A stretch of DNA of 37,359 nucleotides from CAZSAL01 sp964604825 (GCA_964604825.1 CAZSAL010000023.1:1-37359), one strand, 5' to 3'. Counted from the stretch's first letter, positions 1-7,263 are shown. Made by a program: numbers and translations. Notes: generated from the letters alone by a model not told the origin.

Positions 1-1
1 G

Positions 2-1069
2 CCTGAACCATCCAAACCGTCCAAACCGATCCAAATCGAAACAAATGCATCCAAATCGGGTTCCAACGGGGATACCGCTCCCAAAGAGGATCAGTCGGCT
101 AAGAAAACGCCAATAAGAGGAAAGGACAGCCAGGACAAGACAACGGGAGAGCTGCTGGTGAGCGTGATTATCGGGCTGTTTTTTGTGCCTGGCTACCTCT
201 ATTGCTGGCTGGTTCGACAACGGGCCGCTGCGGATCTGAAGGAACTGGAAGAACGGGCCTACATTAATGCGGTGTCCATAGGGACGTGGAATTTCGTCCG
301 GTGGGTAGTGGTTGGGGTTATTCTGCTTCTGACAATCCCGGTTATGTTCTGGGCAACTTGGCCGCGCATCAAGCAGGGGATACACTGGATCCACACACTG
401 AAGACAGCGGCCACCACGATAGCGCCGGCGCCGGCTCCGGCTGTGGCGGTCAATGTGCCTTTAAATACTGCCTATCCCTCCTGGGGAGAGGCCGCCCGCC
501 AGACCTCTGGCGTGGCGGGTGAGGGCATCAATAGAGGCCCCTCACCCCGCAAAAAAGCTTCCTCCCCTCTTGCCTCACCGGGTCTTCGACCACCCTCTCC
601 CTCGGGGAGAGGGGAGGGTGAGGCTTCCCTCGTCACTGCGGGCGATGCTTCAAACGTCATGAAAGCCTTGGCTCCACAGACGCCCGGCGTTGCCCAGCGT
701 CTCAGCAACGCGCTCGCTGATATCGCGGGGAAAGCGGTGACCGCCCCAGGCGCGCCCGCTCCTGCCGCAAAGAAGCTCGCGCCCGGCCCGAAAAATCTCC
801 GGTGGAGTAAAGATCCCGCTCCCGGACATCCCAACCGTATTATGGTGGAATGGGATTCGGCAGGAGAAAACACCGTCTATAACTTCTTCGATGCCCCTTA
901 CAGTAATCCATCGGCGGTGGATCGCGACGGTTATCTGCTTAAGAAATGCCGCATCCACTGGACTCCCGATGGCGATGGAGAACAGGTCTTTTTGATTCAC
1001 GTCACGTCCGTTAATTCCCAGGGAGAGGAAAGCGCTCCGTCCCAGAGCGTAATGGTGGACCTCAGATGA
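2..1069 (+). CDS. Membrane protein with FN3-like C-terminus, 5'-partial, carrying in-frame repeats
   Basis: The frame is open from the left window edge, so the gene starts upstream; a GTG at 158 is possible but not needed. The visible part begins with a polar Lys/Pro/Ser-rich stretch. Two hydrophobic segments follow, near VIIGLFFVPGYLYCWLV and VRWVVVGVILLLTIPVMFW, then an Ala/Pro-rich linker and a C-terminal domain of about 95 residues that looks like a fibronectin-III or similar beta-sandwich (inferred from the MVEWD and FLIHVTSVNSQGEESAPS patterns). The linker reads in frame through a palindromic repeat cluster at about 477-623, giving a Pro/Ser/Gly/Arg-rich peptide that does not look native. 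The stop overlaps the next start by 4 bases (ATGA). I do not recognise a family. It may be an envelope protein with one end exposed outside the membrane. Confidence 0.7.
   Translation, partial: PEPSKPSKPIQIETNASKSGSNGDTAPKEDQSAKKTPIRGKDSQDKTTGELLVSVIIGLFFVPGYLYCWLVRQRAAADLKELEERAYINAVSIGTWNFVRWVVVGVILLLTIPVMFWATWPRIKQGIHWIHTLKTAATTIAPAPAPAVAVNVPLNTAYPSWGEAARQTSGVAGEGINRGPSPRKKASSPLASPGLRPPSPSGRGEGEASLVTAGDASNVMKALAPQTPGVAQRLSNALADIAGKAVTAPGAPAPAAKKLAPGPKNLRWSKDPAPGHPNRIMVEWDSAGENTVYNFFDAPYSNPSAVDRDGYLLKKCRIHWTPDGDGEQVFLIHVTSVNSQGEESAPSQSVMVDLR
493..623. repeat. Palindromic repeat cluster inside the first gene
   Basis: Two elements lie side by side in the coding sequence. At 493-520 is a degenerate copy of the GCCCGCCAGAC/TCTGGCGGGT palindrome. 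At 540-623 an 84-base element is bounded by CCTCACCC (540-547) and GGGTGAGG (616-623), with an inner hairpin CCCTCTCC/GGGGAGAGGG around 593-614. The same families recur in hemC and in intergenic sequence of this window. Confidence 0.75.
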
Positions 1070-1329
1070 AAAAAGATATCTGGATTTTGACGGCTTTAGG
1101 CGTAATTGTTTTGCATTCGCCCGTCCGGGCAAAAGGCGTTGTCGATGATACATCTGATCAAACCGCTCCGGCCATTGCCGCACCCTCTGCCGCGTCGTCG
1201 CCCCGGCAATCCGTAAACCGTCCCGTCCCCGATAATGCGGATCACGGCCTCAATGTCGCCGGCGGCCAGACGCTCAACCTCGGCTTCGGCGGCGTGGGAG
1301 TACGGCCATCCCTCGAGTGGATGTTTTAA
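1066..1329 (+). CDS. Small secreted protein of unknown function
   Basis: An 87-residue protein whose ATG overlaps the stop of the preceding gene (ATGA), so the two are probably translationally coupled. Residues 1-22 form a clear Sec signal peptide (MKKD, hydrophobic core, PVRA cleavage region). The mature part is Ala/Pro/Ser-rich, then Gly-rich (TLNLGFGGVGV), and ends in Phe. I recognise no domain. It may be the surviving N-terminal part of a longer protein: the sequence just downstream is protein-like in another frame before running into a palindromic repeat. Function unknown; probably periplasmic or envelope-associated with its partner upstream. Confidence 0.55.
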   Translation: MKKDIWILTALGVIVLHSPVRAKGVVDDTSDQTAPAIAAPSAASSPRQSVNRPVPDNADHGLNVAGGQTLNLGFGGVGVRPSLEWMF

Positions 1330-1383
1330 ACAGGACTTCCGCCAATGCCAAAATCGCGGACAACTATATCCTGTTATCCAATA

Positions 1384-1460
1384 CCCTCTCACCCCTACCC
1401 TCTCCCCGTCGATATTACCCTCGGGGCGAGGGAGCAATAACGAAGCATCAATGGGTGAGG
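1384..1460. repeat. CCTC(t)CACCC...GGGTGAGG palindromic repeat, intergenic
   Basis: Same family as 540-623 and the hemC insert. The left end has CCTCTCACCCC, the inner hairpin is CCTCTCCCCG...CGGGGCGAGGG, and the right end is GGGTGAGG at 1453-1460. It accounts for most of the non-coding stretch 1330-1478. Confidence 0.65.
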
Positions 1461-1478
1461 TCATGTCTGCGTTTTTCA

Positions 1479-1507
1479 TTGACTGAAAACGGATGACCTG
1501 CGATAAT
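1479..1507 (+). promoter_or_regulatory. Sigma70-type promoter for the RRM gene
   Basis: TTGACT (1479-1484), a 17-base spacer and GATAAT (1502-1507). Transcription would start near 1514, giving a leader of about 100 bases before the ATG at 1614. I see no known riboswitch in that leader. Confidence 0.65.
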
Positions 1508-1613
1508 ACTAGAAACCCCGTTTCGAAGGCACGTTTCCCGGATTTTGATACCCTTCCTGAGGACTTCGGCACTTTGACGGAAATTAGTAAATTACAGGAG
1601 ACATAGAAATAAC

Positions 1614-1961
1614 ATGGAAAAAAGACTCTACGTTGGGAACCTGCCGTTTGACCTCTCGGAAGATCAGCTTCATGAGCTTTTCTCGGCGCATGGCCAGGTG
1701 GCCAGCACCAAACTGATTACGGACTTTAACACCGGACGTTCGCGCGGATTCGGTTTCGTCGAGATGAAGACCGAGGAAGAAGCTAAGACCGCAATCGAAA
1801 AATTGAACAAGTCGAAAATCGGGGACAGAGAAATCGTCGTCAATGAAGCACGTCCCCGCCCGGAAAAATCCAGCGCAGGCCGCGGTCAGGGCGGATATGG
1901 CCATGGACGTGGTCATGGTGGTGGATATGGTGGTCGCGGCGGAGGACGGGATCGGTACTGA
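1614..1961 (+). CDS. RRM-domain RNA-binding protein
   Basis: A 115-residue protein with one RNA recognition motif (residues about 3-80) and a short Gly/Arg/His-rich tail. RNP2 is LYVGNL near the N-terminus and RNP1 is RGFGFVEM; both carry the aromatic residues that stack on RNA bases. This is the usual architecture of bacterial and cyanobacterial RRM (Rbp-type) proteins, often cold-induced; that role is inferred. GGAG lies about 13 bases before the start. The gene is monocistronic, with its own promoter at 1479-1507 and an intrinsic terminator at 1997-2026. The Gly-rich tail is typical of single-stranded RNA binding or RNA chaperone activity. Confidence 0.93.
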   Translation: MEKRLYVGNLPFDLSEDQLHELFSAHGQVASTKLITDFNTGRSRGFGFVEMKTEEEAKTAIEKLNKSKIGDREIVVNEARPRPEKSSAGRGQGGYGHGRGHGGGYGGRGGGRDRY

Positions 1962-1996
1962 TTCGCCTTCCGTTAACATACTTTCAACTGTAAAAC

Positions 1997-2026
1997 AAAA
2001 AACCTCTGAGAAATCAGAGGTTTTTT
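1997..2026 (+). terminator. Rho-independent terminator after the RRM gene
   Basis: AACCTCTGA (2001-2009), loop GAAA, TCAGAGGTT (2014-2022), then a T-run. Upstream A residues pair with the T-run, so it could also act on the other strand. Confidence 0.9.
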
Positions 2027-2089
2027 GCTATATCAACTTTTACAATTAAATTCCTAGCTTTTTTACAATTCACGGGATAGGCTTAGCTC

Positions 2090-2461
2090 ATGAAGAAGCC
2101 CTTTAGCCTATTCCCCGGGATTTTATGCCTGATTGCATTTATGATGCCGCAATGGGCTTACGGCAACTTTTTGAATGGAGATTATGAAACAAAACTGTCG
2201 CGGACAGAACTAAGGATAGACCACATTTCTCCTCATTCACAATGTTCATTACATAATCGCCGCAGAGGCTGTGTCATAGCATTATCTTATGCTGAACCGG
2301 TCGTAGGACATACAACCGCCCTGGAACTGCCTCTGTTTTCCGAAGATCATCTGGGCTTTTACGGCTGGGTCCCTGCCACTGCGGGAGATTACATTATTCA
2401 TCTTAACGGCGACCAATTGAATTCCCCCGTCGCACAAATCCTGATAAGCGCCCGGTTCTAA
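2090..2461 (+). CDS. Small secreted protein, paralogue of the next gene
   Basis: A 123-residue protein with a signal peptide (MKKPF, long hydrophobic core, cleavage near WAYG). The mature part of about 98 residues aligns with the protein encoded at 2562-3032: both have a GD..(Y).KLS element, RIDH, a Cys followed by (I/M)(A/S)LSY and a Pro, an L.(L/I)PL segment, GDY, and an ending close to ARF. This suggests a small all-beta domain (inference). No known family is recognised. It is probably periplasmic or surface-exposed. The single conserved Cys in the mature part could be structural or allow dimerisation. Confidence 0.65.
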   Translation: MKKPFSLFPGILCLIAFMMPQWAYGNFLNGDYETKLSRTELRIDHISPHSQCSLHNRRRGCVIALSYAEPVVGHTTALELPLFSEDHLGFYGWVPATAGDYIIHLNGDQLNSPVAQILISARF

Positions 2462-2561
2462 TACTCACTTATTTTAAAGTTATCCCCTCCTTCTGTTAGA
2501 TTTAACACTGATTTCACATTCCTGACATATTCCCGTAACACTTGAGGCGCATACTGGTTTC

Positions 2562-3032
2562 ATGGAGAAGAGAGACTTGAACCGAACGATTTTGATCCTG
2601 GCAGCGTGCTTCTTTATGGGGGCTCGCTGCCAGGCAACAGGCTTTGAAGATCTGCCGCACAAAACTGCCCCGGTTCAGCCAAGCAAATCGCTGGATGACA
2701 TGCTTGATAAAGTGCCATTCCTGAGCAAAATCCCGCGTTCCTTTCTCATTGGCGACGGATATGATGTGAAATTGAGTGGATTATCGATGCGGATTGACCA
2801 TATGGCCCATGATTCCCGCCTGCCTGTTTCGCAGCGGACATGCATGATCTCTTTGTCCTATATAACACCCGTTTCCTTCTTTACTTCACGTCTTGATATT
2901 CCGCTTCTTTCGGCTCCCACACTTACGTCCAACTGGTCCGCGAGTACGCTTGGCGACTACGTGCTCTTTTTTAACCGCAGTCCAGTCGACCATGCCGGTC
3001 TTAATCTGACCATCACCGCACGGTTCAAATAA
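2562..3032 (+). CDS. Secreted protein, tandem paralogue of the preceding gene
   Basis: A 156-residue protein with an N-terminal signal sequence (residues about 8-26). It contains LAAC, which could be a lipobox, but the hydrophobic stretch continues past that Cys, so ordinary Sec cleavage near RCQA is more likely. Residues about 60-156 share the RIDH, C-(I/M)-x-LSY, L-x-IPL, GDY and ARF landmarks of the upstream protein. Between signal and domain lies an extra segment of about 35 residues (LDDMLDKVPFLSKIP) that the paralogue lacks. The gap between the two genes is about 100 bases, so they may be transcribed separately. Function unknown. Confidence 0.65.
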   Translation: MEKRDLNRTILILAACFFMGARCQATGFEDLPHKTAPVQPSKSLDDMLDKVPFLSKIPRSFLIGDGYDVKLSGLSMRIDHMAHDSRLPVSQRTCMISLSYITPVSFFTSRLDIPLLSAPTLTSNWSASTLGDYVLFFNRSPVDHAGLNLTITARFK

Positions 3033-3052
3033 CCTCCTCCGGCACTTGATCC

Positions 3053-3068
3053 CCATACTCTTGTATGG
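3053..3068. promoter_or_regulatory. Candidate LexA operator
   Basis: A perfect inverted repeat, CCATAC-N4-GTATGG, centred about 20 bases before the lexA ATG. It lies between a TTGATC -35-like box (3046-3051) and a weak -10-like TATCGT (3069-3074), where autorepression would be expected. The 6-4-6 layout resembles known SOS boxes, but this motif is not one I can match to a characterised LexA. Confidence 0.45.
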
Positions 3069-3080
3069 TATCGTACTTTC

Positions 3081-3734
3081 ATGGTTACGCCGTCTCAGAA
3101 AAAAATCTTCGACTTCATCAGGCAGTATCTCCATAGCCATCAAATACCGCCCACTCTGCGGGAAATTCAGGAATATTGCGGGTACTCCGCTATAGGGACC
3201 GTGCAGGATCACTTGAAAAACATGGCTGAAGCCGGTTTATTGAAACTGCGGCCGCGGTTGGCGCGAGGCATTTCTCTTGCTCAGGCAGATTCCGGCATTC
3301 CAATTATCGGCCATGTTCCCGCCGGGCCTGCACAGCTTGCTTTCGAAGAAATTGAAGGCTACGTTTCCCATAATGCCGCCGCCACCCTGCCGCAACGTAG
3401 ACAGCATCACGGCTCGATATCCCTGCCACCCCCTTCCCATGACCGTACTCCTGCTGAGCCGAACCTGTTCGCGCTGAAGGTCAAAGGCGATTCCATGATT
3501 GAAGCCGGCATACTGGATGGGGATGTCGTAATCGTCAAGCCGCAGGCATCGGCGAAAAATGGCGACATCGTCGTAGCCAGAGTGAACGGCGACGAAGCCA
3601 CGGTCAAGCGCCTGGTGCGCAAGCCCGGCACGATTCACCTGGCGCCGGCCAATCCCAGGCACAAACCTATTTCTGTTGATGAAAACACCGCAATACTGGG
3701 AAAGGTTGTCCGCGTGGTCAGGCAATACGCTTAA
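3081..3734 (+). CDS. lexA: LexA repressor (SOS response regulator)
   Basis: A 217-residue protein with an N-terminal winged helix-turn-helix (1-66) and a C-terminal S24 peptidase-like domain. The self-cleavage bond is Ala81-Gly82 in HVPAG (usually VAAG or similar), the nucleophile is Ser138 in KGDSM and the general base is Lys176 in ATVKRL, so autoproteolysis should work. An extra stretch of about 20 residues (about 97-127, His/Pro/Ser-rich) sits between the cleavage site and the catalytic core, making it longer than most LexA proteins (about 200). No ribosome-binding site is visible before the ATG, and the candidate promoter predicts a start very close to it, so the mRNA may be leaderless. 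Its regulon would include DNA-repair genes, possibly the nuclease genes downstream. Confidence 0.95.
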   Translation: MVTPSQKKIFDFIRQYLHSHQIPPTLREIQEYCGYSAIGTVQDHLKNMAEAGLLKLRPRLARGISLAQADSGIPIIGHVPAGPAQLAFEEIEGYVSHNAAATLPQRRQHHGSISLPPPSHDRTPAEPNLFALKVKGDSMIEAGILDGDVVIVKPQASAKNGDIVVARVNGDEATVKRLVRKPGTIHLAPANPRHKPISVDENTAILGKVVRVVRQYA

Positions 3735-3791
3735 CCCTGCTTCTTAAGGAAAACAACCGTCGGAAGTCAGTTTGTATAATAAAAATTGCAA

Positions 3792-3962
3792 ATGAATATA
3801 TTGGTTTTCGACGCCAAAGCGGTTGGCTCTGCAATAGGCGGGACGCTGGCGCTTCACGGCAACTATGTGACGCTTGTGGGCCGTGATCCGCACATGTCTG
3901 CCATTCGGAGTTCCGGCCTGGTCATCAGCGGGTTATGGGGCAGGCATAGGGACGCCGCATAA
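3792..3962 (+). pseudogene. panE: N-terminal remnant of 2-dehydropantoate 2-reductase
   Basis: A 56-codon ORF that reads like the first strand-helix-strand unit of PanE/ApbA ketopantoate reductase (MNILVF...AVGSAIGGTLALHG, VTLVGRDPHMSAIRSSGL, ISGLWG), then stops. PanE is normally about 300 residues, so over four fifths is missing. The NADP-binding GxGxxG loop is destroyed: the expected GAGAVG reads DAKAVG. A TATAAT lies just upstream (3775-3780), but no function is expected. The break is 2 bases before the next gene's ATG, so the remnant now serves as leader sequence for the nuclease gene. Confidence 0.75.
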
Positions 3963-3964
3963 CC

Positions 3965-5182
3965 ATGTACAGCCATTCCCGCATTCAAACCTTTGAACAG
4001 TGCCCGCGGAAATATAAATTCCGCTATAAAGACAAACTACGTACAGAAACCGAAGGCATTGAGGCTTTTGTCGGCAAATGCGTTCATGAATCGCTGGAGA
4101 AACTTTACCGCGATCTGAAGCTTTCAAAGATGAACAGCCTTGAAGAAATCCTTGCCCTTTATGAAAGCTCCTGGGAAAAGAACTGGCATGAGAAAATTAC
4201 AGTCGTGCGCGACGGCTTCTCCCCGGGCCATTATTTTTCGCTCGGGCAGGACTGCCTGCGCCAGTATTACAGGCGTTACCAGCCCTTTAATCAGGGAAAA
4301 ACGCTTGGTCTTGAGGAACGCATCGAGATCAAGCTTACGGATGCTAAGGAAACATACGAAGTGCAAGGCTTCATTGACAGGCTGACATGGATTCCGGAGA
4401 CAGCGACTTACGAAATCCATGATTACAAAACGGGAAATTCCCTTCCCAGCCAGGAGGAACTTGACCGGGATCGCCAGCTTGCGCTTTATCAGCTTGGCCT
4501 GATGCAGCGATGGCCGGATGCCCGGACGGTAAAATTGGTCTGGCATTATCTGGCAATGGATAAGGAATTTTCTTCTACGCGTACAACCGACGATTTGAAA
4601 GCGCTCGAGCGCCAGGTTATAGAGGCGATCCATGCCATCGAAGCTGAAGAGAAAAGAGGCGCCTGGGAGCCGCACACCTCAAGGCTGTGCGAATGGTGCG
4701 AGTATAAACCGCTTTGCCCGGCCTTCAAACACGAAAGCGCCATGGAGACGCTTCCGGTTAATGAGTACCTTAAAGATTCGGGCGTTCAGCTCGTAAAAAA
4801 GATGGCGGATCTGGAGGAGGAAAAAGCGGATCTTCAGGCGAAGCTTCAAACCATTGATACTGAACAATCAAAAATCAAGGAAGCGCTGATCGCTTTTTGC
4901 GAAAAAGAAGGTCTGACTGCGGTCGATGGGCCGGGGTATCGCGCCCGGATCAAGACGGAGGAAGAATTTAAGGTCCCCCGCAAAACGGAAGACCCGTTTG
5001 CCTGGGAACTTTTAAGGACAACGCTTAAAAATGCCGGCAAGCTGGAAGAAGTTTCTACAGTCAATGCGAACATGCTGAAATTCGCTTTGAAAAAAGGCGG
5101 CTGGGAGGGAATCACGGTGAAATCAATCCTCGGCCTGGTATCTTCAACGCTGCGCAAAACTGTTTCTCTGGTAAAAAAATGA
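3965..5182 (+). CDS. RecB/Cas4-like PD-(D/E)XK nuclease with Fe-S cluster
   Basis: A 405-residue protein of the PD-(D/E)XK superfamily, close to AddB/RecB C-terminal and Cas4-type nucleases. Visible elements: FEQCPRKYKF with Cys13, His41, Asp138 in GFIDRL, Asp153-x-Lys155 in IHDYKTG, and the Q-motif RQLALYQLG (Gln171). Cys13 with Cys242, Cys245 and Cys251 (LCEWCEYKPLC) forms the usual four-cysteine 4Fe-4S site. A coiled coil (about 265-315) and a small C-terminal domain follow. All catalytic residues are present, so it should cut DNA, probably as an exonuclease in repair or recombination. No helicase gene is adjacent. It heads a tightly packed gene group behind lexA, which hints at DNA-damage control (inference). 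Confidence 0.88.
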   Translation: MYSHSRIQTFEQCPRKYKFRYKDKLRTETEGIEAFVGKCVHESLEKLYRDLKLSKMNSLEEILALYESSWEKNWHEKITVVRDGFSPGHYFSLGQDCLRQYYRRYQPFNQGKTLGLEERIEIKLTDAKETYEVQGFIDRLTWIPETATYEIHDYKTGNSLPSQEELDRDRQLALYQLGLMQRWPDARTVKLVWHYLAMDKEFSSTRTTDDLKALERQVIEAIHAIEAEEKRGAWEPHTSRLCEWCEYKPLCPAFKHESAMETLPVNEYLKDSGVQLVKKMADLEEEKADLQAKLQTIDTEQSKIKEALIAFCEKEGLTAVDGPGYRARIKTEEEFKVPRKTEDPFAWELLRTTLKNAGKLEEVSTVNANMLKFALKKGGWEGITVKSILGLVSSTLRKTVSLVKK

Positions 5183-5847
5183 ATACCTATGACGTCGTCC
5201 CGGCAGGCCGTAAGCCGGGATCCATCAAAAAAAGCCTTTGTGGATGGGCCCCGGATAACGGATCTCCGGGGCGGCGTCTTTTGTTTATCCCCCTCCTTTT
5301 ATCCATATGGCTTTCGACCCCTCTTCAGGCCGATTCACAGGTTTTCTTCTCGGCAACTGAGGCAGTTCAACCTCGCATAATAGAGGCCATTGATTCCTGT
5401 CATCAAACACTCGATATCGCGATGTATGATTTCTCCTCAAAACCTCTGCTTAAAGCTCTTAAGCGGGCTTCCGAGCGCGGCGTTAAAGTGCGAGTCCTCC
5501 TTGACCGGAATGTCATCCAGGCACACTCGAAACTATACGATGGACTCCCACGGATTCAATTCCGGACGCTGGCTGGCCGGAACAACGGCCGCAAAGGCCT
5601 GATGCACAATAAATTCGCGATTTTTGATAACAACAGGATTGAAACCGGCTCCTATAACTGGACTCAAGGCGCGGAAATCAATAATTTCGAAAACGCGCTA
5701 TTCGAAGACGATCCAAGCGTTGCAAGCGCTTACATCCGACAGTTTGAAACTCTCTGGGCAAAAGGACGTTCTTATAAAGTGAATTCAGGAACAAATTCCT
5801 CCCATCGCCACGGGAAGAATAGTATGACATGGCTTAAACTGCATTAA
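5179..5847 (+). CDS. Secreted phospholipase D-like nuclease with repeat-derived N-terminus
   Basis: A 222-residue protein with one HKD motif: His143-x-Lys145 and Asp150, followed by GSYNW. One HKD per chain is typical of Nuc-type endonucleases, which dimerise to form the active site. The hydrophobic core LLFIPLLLSIWL (about 34-45) and PLQA indicate a Sec signal peptide, so the enzyme acts in the periplasm or outside. The ATG overlaps the stop of the previous gene (ATGA), which fixes the start. Residues about 5-32 are then encoded by a palindromic repeat (5193-5277). No ATG lies between repeat and hydrophobic core; a TTG near 5281 is the only alternative start. Role unknown: nucleic-acid scavenging or defence are possible. 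Confidence 0.88.
   Translation: MNTYDVVPAGRKPGSIKKSLCGWAPDNGSPGRRLLFIPLLLSIWLSTPLQADSQVFFSATEAVQPRIIEAIDSCHQTLDIAMYDFSSKPLLKALKRASERGVKVRVLLDRNVIQAHSKLYDGLPRIQFRTLAGRNNGRKGLMHNKFAIFDNNRIETGSYNWTQGAEINNFENALFEDDPSVASAYIRQFETLWAKGRSYKVNSGTNSSHRHGKNSMTWLKLH
5193..5277. repeat. Two-hairpin palindromic repeat, family A, in PLD gene
   Basis: First hairpin TCCCGGC (5198-5204) with GCCGGGA (5214-5220), an A-rich middle, second hairpin GCCCCGG (5248-5254) with CCGGGGC (5266-5272). Similar layout at 6486-6563 and 7279-7364. Confidence 0.85.
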
Positions 5848-5860
5848 ACCCGAAAGAAAA

Positions 5861-6475
5861 ATGATGACCGAACAACAAACCGACTTGATTATTTTCGACC
5901 TGGGCAACGTCCTGGTCGATTTCGATTTCAACGCCATCGTTAAGAATCTGAAAACGTATTCTACGCTTAGCGAGGCGGAAATCCGGCATTTTTTTGAGAC
6001 CACGCCTCTCTGGGACAAGTTCGAACGCGGCGGGATGACGGCCGAGGAATTTTTCGAAGCCCTCACGAACGAATTGAGACTTAAAGGTCTGTCTTTTCAG
6101 GAATTCAAACCGTTGTGGAATAATATTTTTACTGAAAAGCACGATACTGTCGCTATCCTTAAACGCCTGCGCGCCCACTACCGTCTGGCGATGCTTTCCA
6201 ATGTTAATCAGATGCACTGGGATCATATCCGCAAACAGTTCGCCTTCATGAACTGGTTTGATTACCCGCTTGCCTCCTGGGAAGTCGGGCTGAGGAAACC
6301 GGAAGAAGACATTTTCCGCATTTCCCTGGAGCGGGCCGGCGTGCCGCCGGAACGCGCAGTTTTTATCGATGATCTGCCGTCCCATATTTCGGCCGCCCAG
6401 TCTGTCGGGATGCGGGCCCACCGGTTCCACAGCGCCAGACAATTGCTTTCGGATATAAGGGACCTGTTCAAGTGA
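5861..6475 (+). CDS. HAD-family phosphatase (YihX-like)
   Basis: A 204-residue HAD subfamily IA hydrolase. Motif I is IIFDLGNVLVDFD with nucleophile Asp13; the +2 position is Gly rather than Asp, as usual in the YihX/epoxide-hydrolase-N branch. Motif II is MLSNVN, motif III the Lys in GLRKPEEDIF, and motif IV FIDDLPSHISAAQSVGM. It is complete for the family (about 200 residues) and should be a cytosolic phosphatase of a small phosphorylated metabolite. E. coli YihX acts on glucose-1-phosphate; substrate here is unknown. It lies 13 bases after the PLD gene, and its stop overlaps the next start (GTGA). Confidence 0.9.
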   Translation: MMTEQQTDLIIFDLGNVLVDFDFNAIVKNLKTYSTLSEAEIRHFFETTPLWDKFERGGMTAEEFFEALTNELRLKGLSFQEFKPLWNNIFTEKHDTVAILKRLRAHYRLAMLSNVNQMHWDHIRKQFAFMNWFDYPLASWEVGLRKPEEDIFRISLERAGVPPERAVFIDDLPSHISAAQSVGMRAHRFHSARQLLSDIRDLFK

Positions 6476-7263
6476 CGACAATAGTCGTCATCCCGGCAGG
6501 CCTTAAGCCGGGATCTATTGTTGATAGTTTCATAGGCTCTGGCTTACGGATTGCCGGGACGGCGGTTTTAGTTTTTTCAATCTTTTTTTTATCCATGTAC
6601 GTTTCCGCCAGTCCTAAGGAAGAAGCGCAGGCGGCCTGGCAGCACCGCGAAGATCAGGCCGGGACCGTTAAGGCGATTCATTTGTGGGAAGAAGCTCTGA
6701 AAACTAACCCGGACAACGCTATTTACATCGATCTGGCCCGCGCCTGCGGACGGGCTTACCGCCACTCCGAAGGGAGTGAACGGGTAATCTGGGCAGATAA
6801 AGCGAAAAAATACGGCGAATACGCCGTCAGACTAAACCCCGATAATTCGGAAGCATATGCACAATATGCGGCTGCGCTTGGGCAATGGGCACAGGCGCAT
6901 AAAGGCCTCCACAGTCTGCGCATCGTAAAGCAGGCCGTGAAGATATTGCAGAAATCTATTAGTATAAACCCAAGGCATGCCTATTCGCATATGCTGTTGG
7001 CCGAATTTTACCGGGATTCTCCCCGGAATATTTCTGTAGGAGATAAAAGGCTGGCATTGATCGAAGCGACAAAAGCGGTCGAATGTGCGCCAACGTGGCC
7101 GGAATATCATCTTTGCCTGGCCAAATGTTTCCTGGCTTTAGGCAAAAGAAATGAAGGGCGTGTCGAACTGGAAAAAACGCTGCAGCTTCCGGCCCCTCCG
7201 GATTACGGGCCAGAAACGCAGTCGCAGAAAGAAAGCGCAAAAGAGCTATTAAAAACCCTATGA
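6472..7263 (+). CDS. Secreted TPR-repeat protein with repeat-derived N-terminus
   Basis: A 263-residue protein beginning with GTG that overlaps the stop of the HAD gene by 4 bases. Residues about 5-31 are encoded by a palindromic repeat (6486-6563) and read VIPAGLKPGS near the start. Next comes a hydrophobic segment (about 30-42) ending in SMYVSA, probably a signal peptide or anchor. The rest is alpha-helical with TPR-like units (KTNPDNAIYIDLARACGRAY, LNPDNSEAYAQYAAALG, INPRHAYSHMLLAEFY, CAPTWPEYHLCLAKCF). It resembles TPR scaffolds of the RMD1-like type (weak recognition). It is likely periplasmic and may act in protein-protein contacts with its coupled neighbours. Confidence 0.8.
   Translation: MTTIVVIPAGLKPGSIVDSFIGSGLRIAGTAVLVFSIFFLSMYVSASPKEEAQAAWQHREDQAGTVKAIHLWEEALKTNPDNAIYIDLARACGRAYRHSEGSERVIWADKAKKYGEYAVRLNPDNSEAYAQYAAALGQWAQAHKGLHSLRIVKQAVKILQKSISINPRHAYSHMLLAEFYRDSPRNISVGDKRLALIEATKAVECAPTWPEYHLCLAKCFLALGKRNEGRVELEKTLQLPAPPDYGPETQSQKESAKELLKTL
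6486..6563. repeat. Two-hairpin palindromic repeat, family A, in TPR gene
   Basis: TCCCGGC (6491-6497) with GCCGGGA (6507-6513) forms the first hairpin. The loop AGGCCTTAA differs by one base from the copy at 5205-5213. A degenerate second half ends in GCCGGGACGG. Confidence 0.8.

Noticed and set aside
470..640. CRISPR array or direct repeat array
   Set aside because: The repeats are palindromic and unequally spaced, without spacers of uniform length; no cas genes nearby. The Cas4-like nuclease at 3965 has no CRISPR context.
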